A DNA stretch of 64,000 bases from an uncultured Oscillospiraceae bacterium (GCA_934481385.1 CAKSPD010000008.1:1-64000); one strand, 5' to 3'. Positions 13,290 to 23,009 are shown, numbered from the stretch's first letter. Notes: a model not told the origin generated them from the sequence alone. A program made the numbers and translations.

Positions 13290-14159
13290 TTATTTCTCCT
13301 TATCACGCTTCAGAAAGAAGTTAAGAACTGCATTTATAAGCATTATGAACAGAAACAATACAAGTGCAATTGAAAAAAGTGCCTGCCTTTGCAATCCTGA
13401 TGAATATGACATTTCACTTGCAACTGCTGTTGTAAGAAAACGTACGCTCTGAAAAAGTGACGGCATATTAGGAACGTTTCCTGAAACCATCATAACAGCC
13501 ATAGCCTCTCCTATTGCTCTGCCGACTCCGAGAACAACTGAAGCTGCAATTCCGCTTTTCGCTGCCGGAACTGATACTCTGAAATATGTTTCTATCGGTG
13601 TTGCTCCGAGTGCAAGCGATGCGTCCTCATATTCTTTCGGAACTGATTCAAGAGCTGTCATTGATACTGATATGATTGAAGGAAGTATCATTACTGCGAG
13701 AACTATTATTGCTGAAAGAAGACTTGCTCCGTCTGAAAGATTAAATGCCTTTTTTATAGCCGGAACAAGTACAAGCATTCCCACAAGTCCATATACAACG
13801 GAAGGTATTCCGGCAAGAAGTTTTACTGCCGTTTCAACAATTCTTTTTACCTTATGCGGTGCAAGTTTTGAAAGATAAACTGCTGTGAAGAAACCTATCG
13901 GGACTCCTATAAGAATTGCACCTGCTGTTCCGTATATACTTGTCATTATAAACGGAAGTATTCCATAGGAAGGATTATCTGATGTTGATGCCCATATCTT
14001 TCCGAAAAGAAAATTGAAAAGTCCTATTTCCTTTATAGCCGGTATTCCTGCAACAATAAGATATACTGTTATAAGAAGTACAAATCCTACCGCTATAAGT
14101 CCGAGTATCAAAAATACACCGTGTACAAAATTTTCAAAAATCCTGTTTTTGTTTTTCAT
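13290..14159 (-). CDS. pstC: Phosphate ABC transporter permease PstC
   Basis: Second membrane permease of the Pst system, 289 residues with about six membrane segments. The coupling loop EYEDASLALGATPIETYFRVSVP and VGRAIGEAMAVMMVSGN identify PstC. It starts 7 bp after the pstS stop. Confidence 0.95.
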   Translation of the reverse strand: MKNKNRIFENFVHGVFLILGLIAVGFVLLITVYLIVAGIPAIKEIGLFNFLFGKIWASTSDNPSYGILPFIMTSIYGTAGAILIGVPIGFFTAVYLSKLAPHKVKRIVETAVKLLAGIPSVVYGLVGMLVLVPAIKKAFNLSDGASLLSAIIVLAVMILPSIISVSMTALESVPKEYEDASLALGATPIETYFRVSVPAAKSGIAASVVLGVGRAIGEAMAVMMVSGNVPNMPSLFQSVRFLTTAVASEMSYSSGLQRQALFSIALVLFLFIMLINAVLNFFLKRDKEK

Positions 14160-14166
14160 ATTATCA

Positions 14167-14985
14167 TCAGTCCTTTGCAGGAACTACACCTGCACTGTAA
14201 ATGATACTCTTTGCATCATCTGAAAGAGCATAGTCAAAGAATTTCTGTGCTGTATCTGAAAGCTTTTTATCAGTCTTTGTAACAAGTACAAACGGTCTTT
14301 GAACAGCATAGCTTCCGTCTTTTACAGTTTCTTCTGTCGGCAAAACTCCTCCCACTGAAACAGCCTTTACATTATCCTTTACAGATGCAAGTGAGGCATA
14401 TCCGATTGCATTTTCATTGCTTGCAACAGTTGTTATAACATCTCCTGTTGATGTAAGTTCCTGACGGTATTTGCACAAATCCTTTGTATTTGTTACAGTT
14501 TCAAAACCGTCCCTTGTACCGCTTCCGGCTTCACGTCCTATAAGAACTATGTCGAGGTCACTTCCGCCGACTTCGCTCCAGTTTGTTATTTCACCTGTAT
14601 AGATTTTTGAAATCTCATCTATGCTCAAATCATCAACGCTGTTTGACGGATTAACTATGATTGCAATTCCGTCATATGCGAGAACTGTTTCAGTAAGTCC
14701 GCCAGCCTTTTCATCATCTTTAAGGCTTCGGCTTGAAAGTCCTATATCACAGCGTCCCTCTGATACGGCTGTTATTCCTGAGCCTGAACCTGTCGGATTA
14801 TATGTAAATGATACTCCGGAATTTTTTGACTGAAAATCTTCTCCCAAAGCTCCGATTACCTTTTCCATAGAAGTTGAACCGTCTGTTGAAACTGTTCCGC
14901 CTGAACTGCCGTCTGAACTTCCGCAACCTGCGAAAGCTGAAAGACACATTATAATTGCTGAGGCATAACAAATCATCTTTTTCAT
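14167..14985 (-). CDS. pstS: Phosphate-binding lipoprotein PstS
   Basis: Extracellular phosphate-binding protein, 272 residues, anchored as a lipoprotein (signal ending AFAGC, acylated Cys at residue 21). Phosphate-contacting motifs are visible: DGSTSMEKV near the N-terminus, GSGSGI, and REAGSGTRDGFE. It is first in the operon, so the main regulated promoter should lie just upstream. Confidence 0.95.
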   Translation of the reverse strand: MKKMICYASAIIMCLSAFAGCGSSDGSSGGTVSTDGSTSMEKVIGALGEDFQSKNSGVSFTYNPTGSGSGITAVSEGRCDIGLSSRSLKDDEKAGGLTETVLAYDGIAIIVNPSNSVDDLSIDEISKIYTGEITNWSEVGGSDLDIVLIGREAGSGTRDGFETVTNTKDLCKYRQELTSTGDVITTVASNENAIGYASLASVKDNVKAVSVGGVLPTEETVKDGSYAVQRPFVLVTKTDKKLSDTAQKFFDYALSDDAKSIIYSAGVVPAKD

Positions 14986-15021
14986 AATTAATATACTCCT
15001 TTGTTTTTTCTTTACAATTAA

Positions 15022-15042
15022 AGTATACTATTTATATGTTAA
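15022..15042 (-). promoter_or_regulatory. Candidate pst operon promoter
   Basis: Minus-strand TATACT (15022-15027) is a plausible -10; no good -35 stands 17 bp away, as expected for an activator-dependent promoter. A TTAACA hexamer (15037-15042), which resembles half of a Gram-positive PhoP repeat, overlaps the region. Only one clear copy was seen, so this is weak. Confidence 0.35.
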
Positions 15043-15078
15043 ATCCGAAACCTTTATTATCGAAAATTTATGTAAAAT

Positions 15079-15107
15079 AAAAAGTCTGCCCTTTTCAGAC
15101 AGACTTT
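15079..15107 (-). terminator. Terminator of the NADAR gene
   Basis: On the minus strand AAAGTCTG (15107-15100) pairs with CAGACTTT (15088-15081), followed by TTATTTTA. The stop codon of the NADAR gene lies in the loop. Confidence 0.75.
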
Positions 15108-15595
15108 TCAATCAGATTATCCCTTGTTTCCGTCAAAGCGTTGCCAAGAAGATTTTTACCGAGCCAGCACGATTTATCAAATCTTTCAGGACTTTTCATT
15201 GAAAGACCTATTCCCCATACTTTATCGTTAACTGCACATTCTGCAAAAATACATTCACTTCCGCCATATGAAAGAAGTTTTTCTTTAAGTTCAGGATTCT
15301 GTGTAAATTTCAGATAAACTCCTTTTAAAACAATATTATATTTATGCTTAGACCATATTCCGTCTTTAAATCCTGAAACCTGTCTGCCAAGTGCTTTAAT
15401 TTCCGCAGGATTATCAATATCAATAATTTTTTCAGCAATTTTCAAATCACCGAAAAGAACCGCTTTCTGATACATCATATACTGTTCCATTGATGTGTAT
15501 GTAATATTATTTTCATCTATGAAACGGCTCGGATACCAGTTGCTTAAAAACCCGTTAATTTCGTCCGGATTATGAAAACATATGATTTTCTGCAT
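15095..15595 (-). CDS. NADAR (YbiA-like) family protein
   Basis: A 166-residue protein of the NADAR fold. Visible hallmarks are SNWYPSRF, the TSMEQYMMYQKA helix, and KVWGIGLSM with the C-terminal WLGKNLLGNAL. Family members include YbiA N-glycosidases that remove toxic riboflavin-pathway intermediates; others act on ADP-ribose derivatives. The start is the ATG at 15595 after GGAGG, with its own promoter, so it is a monocistronic unit between the pst and sulfate operons. Confidence 0.85.
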   Translation of the reverse strand: MQKIICFHNPDEINGFLSNWYPSRFIDENNITYTSMEQYMMYQKAVLFGDLKIAEKIIDIDNPAEIKALGRQVSGFKDGIWSKHKYNIVLKGVYLKFTQNPELKEKLLSYGGSECIFAECAVNDKVWGIGLSMKSPERFDKSCWLGKNLLGNALTETRDNLIEKSV

Positions 15596-15623
15596 TTTTA
15601 TACCTCCATAAATAATTTTCTTC

Positions 15624-15652
15624 ATTTTAACATGATTAAATCAGAATGTCAA
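15624..15652 (-). promoter_or_regulatory. Promoter of the NADAR gene
   Basis: Minus-strand -35 TTGACA (15647-15652), 17-bp spacer, -10 TAAAAT (15624-15629), about 30 bp before the start codon. Confidence 0.75.
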
Positions 15653-15661
15653 TAAGTATCC

Positions 15662-15691
15662 GTAAAAAAACAGGCGGATAATTCCGCCTGT
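15662..15691 (-). terminator. Terminator of the sulfate operon
   Basis: ACAGGCGGA (15670-15678) pairs with TCCGCCTGT (15683-15691); on the minus strand the hairpin is followed by seven T. It ends the operon just after cysN. Confidence 0.9.
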
Positions 15692-15699
15692 CTGAAAAA

Positions 15700-17373
15700 T
15701 TACTTTGAAAATACAACCTTGCGGTATGTATCAAATTTAAACCACTTTCTGAAATATTCCGCACTGTCGGGATTATATTCATCAAGGAACTGTTTTACTT
15801 CTGAATCGGATTTTACCTTAATTTCAAAACCTCTGCCGTTTATAAGAGGAAATCCGCTGTATTTATATTCACTGAAAGGAATTATTTCAGCAATTTTCTT
15901 GTTTCTGATTTTAACAGCTGTTCTATCTCTTAAAACAAGTATATCAAAGCTTTCAGGATAATTATAGCTTTCGCCTGATACCTGAATTTCATCGCCGATT
16001 GTATATGTTTTATGAACAGGCTGATATTTCAGAACGTTAAGGCTTGAGGCATCATAGAAAAATTCTTCAAAAATATCGCCTCTTGCAGTAATATCACCGT
16101 TTTTGAAAGATGCTCTTTCAGAAGATTCAATCTTTTCATCTGTCTTTTCAACAACTCCGCATGCAGATGTCATATTTGTTACCCTGTCAATAAGTATGAG
16201 TTCACCGAGTGTCTTGTGTGATGAGAATAAATCTGCAACAATTCCCTCTGCAAGCTTTATATCACATACTGCTATACCGTTTTTTGAAAGACTGTCTGTC
16301 TTTATATGTTCACCGGTATTTACATCAACAGCATACTGAATATCTGTAACTATACCTGATATTGTCTTTGTACCAAGTTTTACAAGATAATCATTTCCCT
16401 CTGCAAGAGGTTCATCGTCTGTCCAGAGAAGTGAAACAGTGAGCTTTTTATATACTCCGATATTGTTTCCCTTTGTAAGAACACAACCTCTTGAAACGTC
16501 AACTTCCTTATCAAGTGAAATTGTTACAGGCTGACCTTTATGTGCATTTTCAGAATTTTTATCAGTTACAAGTATGCTTTTTACATGAGCTTTTTCATTG
16601 CTCGGGAGTGCTGTGATTTCATCGCCGACACTTATACTGCCTGATTCAATCTGCCCCTGAAATCCTCTGAATGTATGGTCAGGACGGCATACTCTCTGTA
16701 CAGGCATATAGAATCCCTGTTCATTATCATCAGAATTTATATCAACATTTTCAAGATATTCAAGCAGAGGTTCACCTGTATACCATGGTATATTTTCAGA
16801 CTTTACAGTAACATTATCGCCCTCTGTTGCGGAAAGCGGAATGATTTTAACATTTTCAAGAGAAAGTTCTGATTTAAGTTCTGCAATCTGCTTTTCAATT
16901 TCTCTGAAACGTTCTTCGCTGTAACCAACCAAATCCATTTTATTTACAGCGAATACGAAATATTTTATACCCATAAGACTGCATATTCTTGCATGGCGTC
17001 TTGTCTGTACAAGAACGCCCTGTGATGCGTCAACAAGAATTACTGCAAGGTCAGCAAATGATGCACCTACTGCCATGTTTCTTGTATATTCTTCATGTCC
17101 GGGGGTATCCGCAACTATAAAACTGCGGTGGTCTGTTGTAAAATAGCGGTATGCAACATCTATTGTAATACCCTGTTCACGTTCTGCCATAAGACCGTCA
17201 AGCAAAAGTGAATAGTCAATTTTTCCGTTTCTGCTTCCGACCTTACTGTCAAGCTCAAGAGCTTTTTTCTGGTCTGCATAAAGCAGTTTTGAATCATAAA
17301 GAATATGACCTATAAGTGTTGATTTTCCGTCATCTACACTTCCGCATGTGATAAATTTAAGTAAACCTTTCAT
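15700..17373 (-). CDS. cysN: Sulfate adenylyltransferase large (GTPase) subunit
   Basis: GTPase subunit of ATP sulfurylase, which with CysD makes APS from sulfate and ATP. The 557-residue protein has an EF-Tu-like G domain: GSVDDGKST (P-loop, about 11-19), switch region EQGITIDVAYRYF, DTPGHEEY and NKMD. Beta-barrel domains follow to about residue 420. It is longer than typical single-domain CysN (about 475 residues). The roughly 130-residue tail has no GLSGAGKST P-loop, so it is not a fused APS kinase, and I do not recognise it. The start ATG shares its A with the cysD stop (TGATG). Confidence 0.93.
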   Translation of the reverse strand: MKGLLKFITCGSVDDGKSTLIGHILYDSKLLYADQKKALELDSKVGSRNGKIDYSLLLDGLMAEREQGITIDVAYRYFTTDHRSFIVADTPGHEEYTRNMAVGASFADLAVILVDASQGVLVQTRRHARICSLMGIKYFVFAVNKMDLVGYSEERFREIEKQIAELKSELSLENVKIIPLSATEGDNVTVKSENIPWYTGEPLLEYLENVDINSDDNEQGFYMPVQRVCRPDHTFRGFQGQIESGSISVGDEITALPSNEKAHVKSILVTDKNSENAHKGQPVTISLDKEVDVSRGCVLTKGNNIGVYKKLTVSLLWTDDEPLAEGNDYLVKLGTKTISGIVTDIQYAVDVNTGEHIKTDSLSKNGIAVCDIKLAEGIVADLFSSHKTLGELILIDRVTNMTSACGVVEKTDEKIESSERASFKNGDITARGDIFEEFFYDASSLNVLKYQPVHKTYTIGDEIQVSGESYNYPESFDILVLRDRTAVKIRNKKIAEIIPFSEYKYSGFPLINGRGFEIKVKSDSEVKQFLDEYNPDSAEYFRKWFKFDTYRKVVFSK

Positions 17374-18272
17374 CAGAAATAACCTTCTCTCTTTCTTCTT
17401 TCCATACTTCCGGCAGCTTCATTGTCGATAACTCGTGTTGTACGCTCTGAAGATACAGCACTCAGTGTTTCATCAATAATTTCATCAAGAGTTGTTGCAG
17501 TGGATTCAATTCCGCCTGTAAGAGGATAACAGCCCAGTGTTCTGAATCTTACTGATTTGTATTCCGGAACTTCACCCTCTCTTAACGGGAATCTGTCATC
17601 ATCAACCATAATAATATTACCGTCACGCTCTACAACAGGTCTTTTATCTGCAAAGTAAAGCGGAACTATATCTATATTTTCACGTTTGATATACTGCCAG
17701 ATGTCTTTTTCAGTCCAGTTTGAAAGCGGGAAAACTCTTATGCTTTCACCTTTTTTGATTTTTGCATTGTAAAGTTTCCACATTTCAGGACGCTGATTTT
17801 TAGGATTCCAAGCCTGTGCCTCATTTCTGAAAGAGAATATTCTCTCTTTTGCACGAGATTTTTCCTCATCACGTCTGCCTCCGCCGAATGCAGCAGTAAA
17901 GCCGTATTTTGTAAGAGCCTGTTTCAATGCCTGTGTTTTCATAATATCAGTATAGGCTGAACCGGAATCAAATGGATTTATTCCCTGTTTTATGCCCTCC
18001 TGATTTGTATATGTAAGCATTTCTATTCCAAGTTTTTTTGCTGTTTCATCACGGAATTTTATCATATCTCTGAATTTCCATGTTGTATCAATATGTAAAA
18101 ACGGGAACGGCGGTTTTTCAGGGTAAAATGCTTTCATAGCAAGATGAAGCATTACTGAACTATCCTTTCCTATTGAATAAAGCATTACAGGCTTTTCACA
18201 TTCAGCAGAAACTTCCCTTATTATATATATAGCCTCTGCCTCAAGCTCATCGAGATGTGAGTATTCGCTCAT
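17373..18272 (-). CDS. cysD: Sulfate adenylyltransferase small subunit
   Basis: PAPS-reductase-superfamily catalytic subunit of the CysDN ATP sulfurylase, 299 residues. The pyrophosphate loop [31 protein letters not shown] and [15 protein letters not shown] are diagnostic of CysD. It follows the AprB-like ferredoxin by 13 bp and overlaps cysN by one base. Confidence 0.97.
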   Translation of the reverse strand: MSEYSHLDELEAEAIYIIREVSAECEKPVMLYSIGKDSSVMLHLAMKAFYPEKPPFPFLHIDTTWKFRDMIKFRDETAKKLGIEMLTYTNQEGIKQGINPFDSGSAYTDIMKTQALKQALTKYGFTAAFGGGRRDEEKSRAKERIFSFRNEAQAWNPKNQRPEMWKLYNAKIKKGESIRVFPLSNWTEKDIWQYIKRENIDIVPLYFADKRPVVERDGNIIMVDDDRFPLREGEVPEYKSVRFRTLGCYPLTGGIESTATTLDEIIDETLSAVSSERTTRVIDNEAAGSMERRKREGYF

Positions 18273-18285
18273 TATAATTCACTCC

Positions 18286-18597
18286 TTAGTATTTGTTTGA
18301 TTCTTTTCGATTAATTGGTATTTCTGTAATTCTGCCGTCATAATGTTCAACAATCCAGTTAAGAACATCTCCCTTGCTTTCAGTGTGAACCAGACTTCCC
18401 ATACCGCCTATATCAGCTCCGAGGAAAAATTTTACGGCATTTACAGGACATTCCTTTATACAGGAGGCACAGCCCCAGCAGTCTTTAGGATATTTTATAT
18501 ATGCCTTTTTTTCTTCAAGTTTTATGAGATTTCCGGGGCATACGACTGAACATTTTCCACAGCCGACACATTTGTTTCTGTCAATTGCTATGCTCAT
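18286..18597 (-). CDS. aprB: APS reductase beta-subunit-like ferredoxin
   Basis: A 103-residue protein with two 4Fe-4S motifs, CVGCGKCSVVCP and CWGCASCIKECP, and a short tail. It starts within the 3' end of the flavoprotein gene (17-bp overlap); its ribosome site AAGGAG is provided by Lys-Glu codons of that gene. Paired with an AprA-like flavoprotein it fits the electron-donating subunit of adenylylsulfate reductase. It lacks the long C-terminal tail of dissimilatory AprB, which fits an assimilatory enzyme. Confidence 0.85.
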   Translation of the reverse strand: MSIAIDRNKCVGCGKCSVVCPGNLIKLEEKKAYIKYPKDCWGCASCIKECPVNAVKFFLGADIGGMGSLVHTESKGDVLNWIVEHYDGRITEIPINRKESNKY

Positions 18598-20263
18598 AAA
18601 TCTGATTCTCCTTTACAAGTTCACGCTTTATAATTCTTATTGAACCATTTTCAAGCTTTGAATTTATATAGCATCTGAAATTTTCATTATCCTTTTCGGG
18701 ATAATCAAGATTTTCAGCAAAGCTGTGCCAGCGTGTTTCTTTTCTTGCCCTGAGATGTGCGATAAGACTACGGCAGACGGTCAGACGTTCTTTAAGCTCA
18801 TATATAAGCATAAGCTCATGTAAATCATCTGCGTGAAGACTTTCCGAAAGTTTTTCAAGCTTTTTGATTTTTTCATCTGCAAGGTCAAGCTGACTTTCAT
18901 TAAAGCGGTAATTTGTTTTAATACCGCCTGCATATGAATCCATTACAGTCTGCATAGCTTCTTCAAGCTGTTCGCAGGTGAAGAATGAATTTCTTTCTGA
19001 AAGATATTTTTCAGCTTCAGAAAGATGTTCTGATGTTTCGGATTCGTCTATGCCCTGAACTTCATGTAATTTTATGTAATCAAGTGCTGAAAGTGCTGAA
19101 ATTTCGCCCTCTGCCAATGCACCTGTGACATACTTCTGCGGACAGCCTCCTGCAACATCTCCTGATGCAAAAAGACCGTTTATTGTTGTGGCTCTCTTTG
19201 TATCAACCCAGTAACCGCTTGCGGTATGACCTCCGACAATATAAGGTTCTGTTCCCTCTATTTCAACATTCTGCTGTGAAGGATTTTTTCCGCTTTCTAT
19301 CCATTTTATAGTCTGCGAAGGTGACATATTGAGATAAGCCTTTATAAGTGATTCGTCCTGTTCGGGAGTAATTCCGACTGTTTTAAGATAACATGGACCT
19401 CTGCCCTCAATGTTTTCCATAACAGTTCCGTATACTCTCTGCGAGGTTGTCAGACCGTATTTATTTTCATAAACTTCTCCGAGAGAATTTATCTGTTTTG
19501 CACCTACACCCTGTGCAAGAGTTCCTGTCGGTGAAATTGTATCCTTACATCTTAAAGCTATAAAACGCATTTCAAATGTTGTCATCTCTGCACCTGAACG
19601 GATTCCCATTGCATATCCTGCACCCGTATTGAACGGAGAATACCACATTTTATGACGTGAAAATCCGGGATTGTTAGGCTTATAGAGTCCTGATGCACCG
19701 CCTGTTGCAATTATTACTGCCTTTGACTGTATTGTGTAGAATACTTCTTTTTCTGTACTGAAGCCGAATGCACCTTTTATTCTGTTATCTTCAACGGAAA
19801 AATCAGTGATATTTACATGGTTCATAATTTTCACGTTCGGAAGATTTTCAACAGCCTGTGCAAGTATAGGTTTTATATTTTCACCGTTTATTTTAAGATT
19901 TCTGTTACCTCTTGCAACATACTTTCCATTGCTGTCTTTAAGAATTACCAGACCGAGTTTTTCAAGGTTTTCTGTTACTTCATTAAGTTTTTCAGACATT
20001 GTCAAAAGAAGGTCGCCTCTTACAATTTCATCGGCATCTTTTCTTGCATAGTCAACATAATCCTGCGGTGTATGACCTTCAGTTATATATGCGTTAAGAG
20101 CATTTACTCCTGATGCAAGACAACCGCTGCGTTTTATATTTGCCTTTTCACAGATAATAACTTCTGTATCAGGAGATTCCTTTGCAATAGTCAGCCCTGC
20201 ATAACAGCCTGCTGTTCCTCCGCCGATTATAAGTATATCTGCTGTAAGTTTTTCTGACTGCAT
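18581..20263 (-). CDS. aprA: Adenylylsulfate reductase alpha-subunit-like flavoprotein
   Basis: FAD protein of the fumarate reductase/AprA family, 560 residues. The dinucleotide fold IIGGGTAGCYAGL is at the N-terminus, followed by KRSGCLASGVNALNAYI, FEMRFIALRC and a C-terminal GLFASGDVAGG FAD segment. It should reduce APS to sulfite and AMP, taking electrons from the adjacent ferredoxin. It is about 100 residues shorter than dissimilatory AprA, and no Qmo or Dsr genes are nearby; with CysDN and a sulfate importer in one operon the role is assimilatory. The start follows GAAGG. Confidence 0.88.
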   Translation of the reverse strand: MQSEKLTADILIIGGGTAGCYAGLTIAKESPDTEVIICEKANIKRSGCLASGVNALNAYITEGHTPQDYVDYARKDADEIVRGDLLLTMSEKLNEVTENLEKLGLVILKDSNGKYVARGNRNLKINGENIKPILAQAVENLPNVKIMNHVNITDFSVEDNRIKGAFGFSTEKEVFYTIQSKAVIIATGGASGLYKPNNPGFSRHKMWYSPFNTGAGYAMGIRSGAEMTTFEMRFIALRCKDTISPTGTLAQGVGAKQINSLGEVYENKYGLTTSQRVYGTVMENIEGRGPCYLKTVGITPEQDESLIKAYLNMSPSQTIKWIESGKNPSQQNVEIEGTEPYIVGGHTASGYWVDTKRATTINGLFASGDVAGGCPQKYVTGALAEGEISALSALDYIKLHEVQGIDESETSEHLSEAEKYLSERNSFFTCEQLEEAMQTVMDSYAGGIKTNYRFNESQLDLADEKIKKLEKLSESLHADDLHELMLIYELKERLTVCRSLIAHLRARKETRWHSFAENLDYPEKDNENFRCYINSKLENGSIRIIKRELVKENQIYEHSN

Positions 20264-20285
20264 TTTTTCATACCTTCTTTCCTTA

Positions 20286-21350
20286 TCAGATAACTACTGA
20301 GTTTTCTGAAAGTGTCTTGTTTTCGAGGATATATGCCTTGTTTCCCGATGTAACAAAAATACGGTAAAGAAAGACATCAACTTTTTCCCCGACTTTTATT
20401 TCAGAGTGATTAAGACCACGATGTGCTGTAACTACACTGCCGTTTACATTTATTTTAAGCTCTGTTACATCTCCTCTGAACGAAACCTGAGTAACTTCAC
20501 CTTCTGATGCAGATGCACGATATATAATATTTTCGGTCTTTTTTGCAACTTTTACAAATTCCGGACGTACAATAGCTTTTTCTGCATTGGGTATCTTTTC
20601 AAAACTGCTGAATTTTGTATAATCTTCAAGGAATGATGTATGGCCGAAAAATGATGCCGTAAAAGCTGTTTCAGGTCTTTGATAAACTTCAACAGGAGTT
20701 CCCATCTGTTCAACTCTGCCCTTGTTTGTGATTATTATTTTATCAGCAACTTCAATTGCTTCGTCCTGGTCGTGTGTAACGAAAATACTTGTAATTCCGA
20801 GCTTTGTTATAATATCTCTGAGCCAGCTCCTGAGTTCCTGCCTTACTTTCGCATCAATAGCGGAAAAAGGTTCATCAAGAAGAAGCAACTGCGGATTTGG
20901 TGCTAATGCTCTTGCAAATGCAACTCTCTGACGCTGACCGCCTGAAAGCTGACTCGGATAACGCTTTTCAAGTCCTTTGAGTCCGATAAGCTCAATAAGT
21001 TCATTTACACGGCTTTTTATATAACTTTTATCAGCTTTCTGAACTTTGAGTCCGAATGCTATGTTTTCATAGACTGTCATATAGCGGAAAAGTGCATAAT
21101 TCTGAAATACAAATCCTATTCCGCGTTTGCTCGGGTGAATATTGTTTACAACTTTGCCGTCAATGATTATTTCACCGCTGTCAGGAGTTTCAAGTCCTGC
21201 AATCATTCTGAGTATTGTGGTTTTACCGCTTCCGCTCGCTCCGAGAAGTCCTATAAGACTTCCCTTTTCTATTCCGAAGCTTACATTGTCAGATGCCTTG
21301 TAATCTCCGAATTTTTTATTTATATTTTTCAGCTCAACGTACATCTTCAT
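20286..21350 (-). CDS. cysA: Sulfate/thiosulfate ABC transporter ATP-binding protein
   Basis: ATPase of the sulfate importer, 354 residues. Walker A GASGSGKTT, Q-loop VFQNYALFRYMTVYEN, signature LSGGQRQR, Walker B LLLLDEPFSAID, and a C-terminal TOBE-like regulatory domain. The start ATG at 21350 (AGAGG upstream) lies inside the end of cysW (17-bp overlap); a second ATG six bases later is possible. It is followed by aprA. Confidence 0.94.
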   Translation of the reverse strand: MKMYVELKNINKKFGDYKASDNVSFGIEKGSLIGLLGASGSGKTTILRMIAGLETPDSGEIIIDGKVVNNIHPSKRGIGFVFQNYALFRYMTVYENIAFGLKVQKADKSYIKSRVNELIELIGLKGLEKRYPSQLSGGQRQRVAFARALAPNPQLLLLDEPFSAIDAKVRQELRSWLRDIITKLGITSIFVTHDQDEAIEVADKIIITNKGRVEQMGTPVEVYQRPETAFTASFFGHTSFLEDYTKFSSFEKIPNAEKAIVRPEFVKVAKKTENIIYRASASEGEVTQVSFRGDVTELKINVNGSVVTAHRGLNHSEIKVGEKVDVFLYRIFVTSGNKAYILENKTLSENSVVI

Positions 21351-22167
21351 TATTCCTCTTTCCGATATATTCAATAACACTTCTTATAACAAGTATTGCA
21401 ACTGCAAGAATTACAAGTATTGAAGATACTGCAAATGCAGGAACATACTGAAATTCATTGAACAGTATTTCAACATGAAGCGGAAGTGTGTTTGTTTTTC
21501 CTCTGAGATGTCCTGAAAGAACCGAAACAGCTCCGAATTCTCCGATTGCTCTTGCTATACAGAGAACAATTCCATAAAGAAATGCCCATTTTATATGAGG
21601 AAATGTGATTTTCCTGAATATTTTGAATGCTCCTGCACCCATAATTGAGGCTGCTTCTTCTTCATCAGTTCCCTGAACTTCAAGTACCGGAATAAGTTCT
21701 CTTGAAATAAACGGAAATGTTACAAATACCGTTGCAAGAATTATTCCCGGAACTGCAAATACAACATTTATATTAAGCTCCTGAAGATACGGATATAAAA
21801 AGCTCTGTCTGCCGAATGTAAGAACAAATATAAGACCTGCTATTATCGGTGAAACTGTTACAGGGACATCTATAAGTGCTGTAAGAATTTTTTTGCCTTT
21901 GAAACGATACTTTGTGATAGTCCACGCTGCAAATAGTCCGAAAATCGTATTGAATATAACTGCAAATGCTGTTGCCTCAAGAGTAAGAAGAAGTGCTTTT
22001 ACTGTATATTTATCAGTAACTGCTTTGACATATGTATCCCAGCCACTTCTCAGTGCCTCTGTTATTACTGTGATAAGCGGAAGTATCAGCATAACAAACA
22101 TAAACAGAAAGCTGATTCCTATAAGAACCCATTTTGTAATTTTTGAACCGATGGTTTTGTTTTCCAT
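21334..22167 (-). CDS. cysW: Sulfate ABC transporter permease CysW
   Basis: Membrane permease, 277 residues with about six membrane segments. The coupling loop DEEEAASIMGAGAFKIFRKITFPHI and the CIARAIGEFGAVSVLSGH segment are typical of CysW. Order sbp-cysT-cysW-cysA is canonical. Confidence 0.94.
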   Translation of the reverse strand: MENKTIGSKITKWVLIGISFLFMFVMLILPLITVITEALRSGWDTYVKAVTDKYTVKALLLTLEATAFAVIFNTIFGLFAAWTITKYRFKGKKILTALIDVPVTVSPIIAGLIFVLTFGRQSFLYPYLQELNINVVFAVPGIILATVFVTFPFISRELIPVLEVQGTDEEEAASIMGAGAFKIFRKITFPHIKWAFLYGIVLCIARAIGEFGAVSVLSGHLRGKTNTLPLHVEILFNEFQYVPAFAVSSILVILAVAILVIRSVIEYIGKRNNEDVR

Positions 22168-22181
22168 AGTTTTTCAGCCTC

Positions 22182-23009
22182 CTATCTGCCGAGAATTTTA
22201 GTATTTCTTGCCTGTATAAGATTTACGATAAAAAGTATTAAAAACGCTGTAATAAGCATTACAAGAGCTATGGCTGTTGCACTTGAATAGTCAAATTCCT
22301 GAAGTTTTGACATTATTATAAGAGGTGTTATTTCTGTTTCATAAGGTTTGTTTCCTGCTATAAATACAACACTGCCATATTCTCCAAGACATCTGCCGAA
22401 TGCAAGTCCGAATCCGGTAATTGCCGGAGGAAGTATTTCAGGAAGAATTACACTTCTGAATATTTTTCCTCCTGATGCTCCCATTACCTTTGATGCCTCC
22501 TCATATGAGGGGTCAAGTTTTTCAAGTACAGGCTGTACTGCACGGACTACAAACGGAATACCTACAAATACAAGTGCAACGGTTATGCCTATTCTTGTAT
22601 ACGCTATTTTTATACCAAAGTTTGCAAAGAATTTTCCGATAAGTCCTTTATCAGATGTAAGTGATGTAAGGGCAATTCCGGCTACCGCCGTAGGCATTGC
22701 AAAAGGCAGTTCAATAAGTCCGTCAACAAGTTTTTTCAGCGGAAAATCATATCTGACAAGAACCCATGCAAGAATTATTCCCATAATCATATTTATAAAA
22801 GATGCTATAAAAGCTGTTATAAAACTCACTTTAAAGCTTGCAAGAACTCTTTCACGTGTTATGGTTTCCCATATTTCAGAAAAACTCATATGTGATGTAT
22901 ATATTACAAGTGATGCAAGAGGAATTATTACTATAAGACTTACCATTGACAAGGTAACTCCCATAGAAATTCCAAATGCCGGAATAACTCTTTTTCCTGC
23001 CTTTTTCAT
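22182..23009 (-). CDS. cysT: Sulfate ABC transporter permease CysT
   Basis: Membrane permease, 275 residues with about six membrane segments. The coupling loop SYEEASKVMGASGGKIFRSVILPEI and FGRCLGEYGSVVFIAGN match CysT (CysU). It lies 15 bp after the binding-protein gene. Confidence 0.94.
   Translation of the reverse strand: MKKAGKRVIPAFGISMGVTLSMVSLIVIIPLASLVIYTSHMSFSEIWETITRERVLASFKVSFITAFIASFINMIMGIILAWVLVRYDFPLKKLVDGLIELPFAMPTAVAGIALTSLTSDKGLIGKFFANFGIKIAYTRIGITVALVFVGIPFVVRAVQPVLEKLDPSYEEASKVMGASGGKIFRSVILPEILPPAITGFGLAFGRCLGEYGSVVFIAGNKPYETEITPLIIMSKLQEFDYSSATAIALVMLITAFLILFIVNLIQARNTKILGR

Noticed and set aside
15037-15075. PHO box array before pstS
   Set aside because: Only one TTAACA and one distant TTTACA were found, not the spaced direct repeats expected for PhoP.
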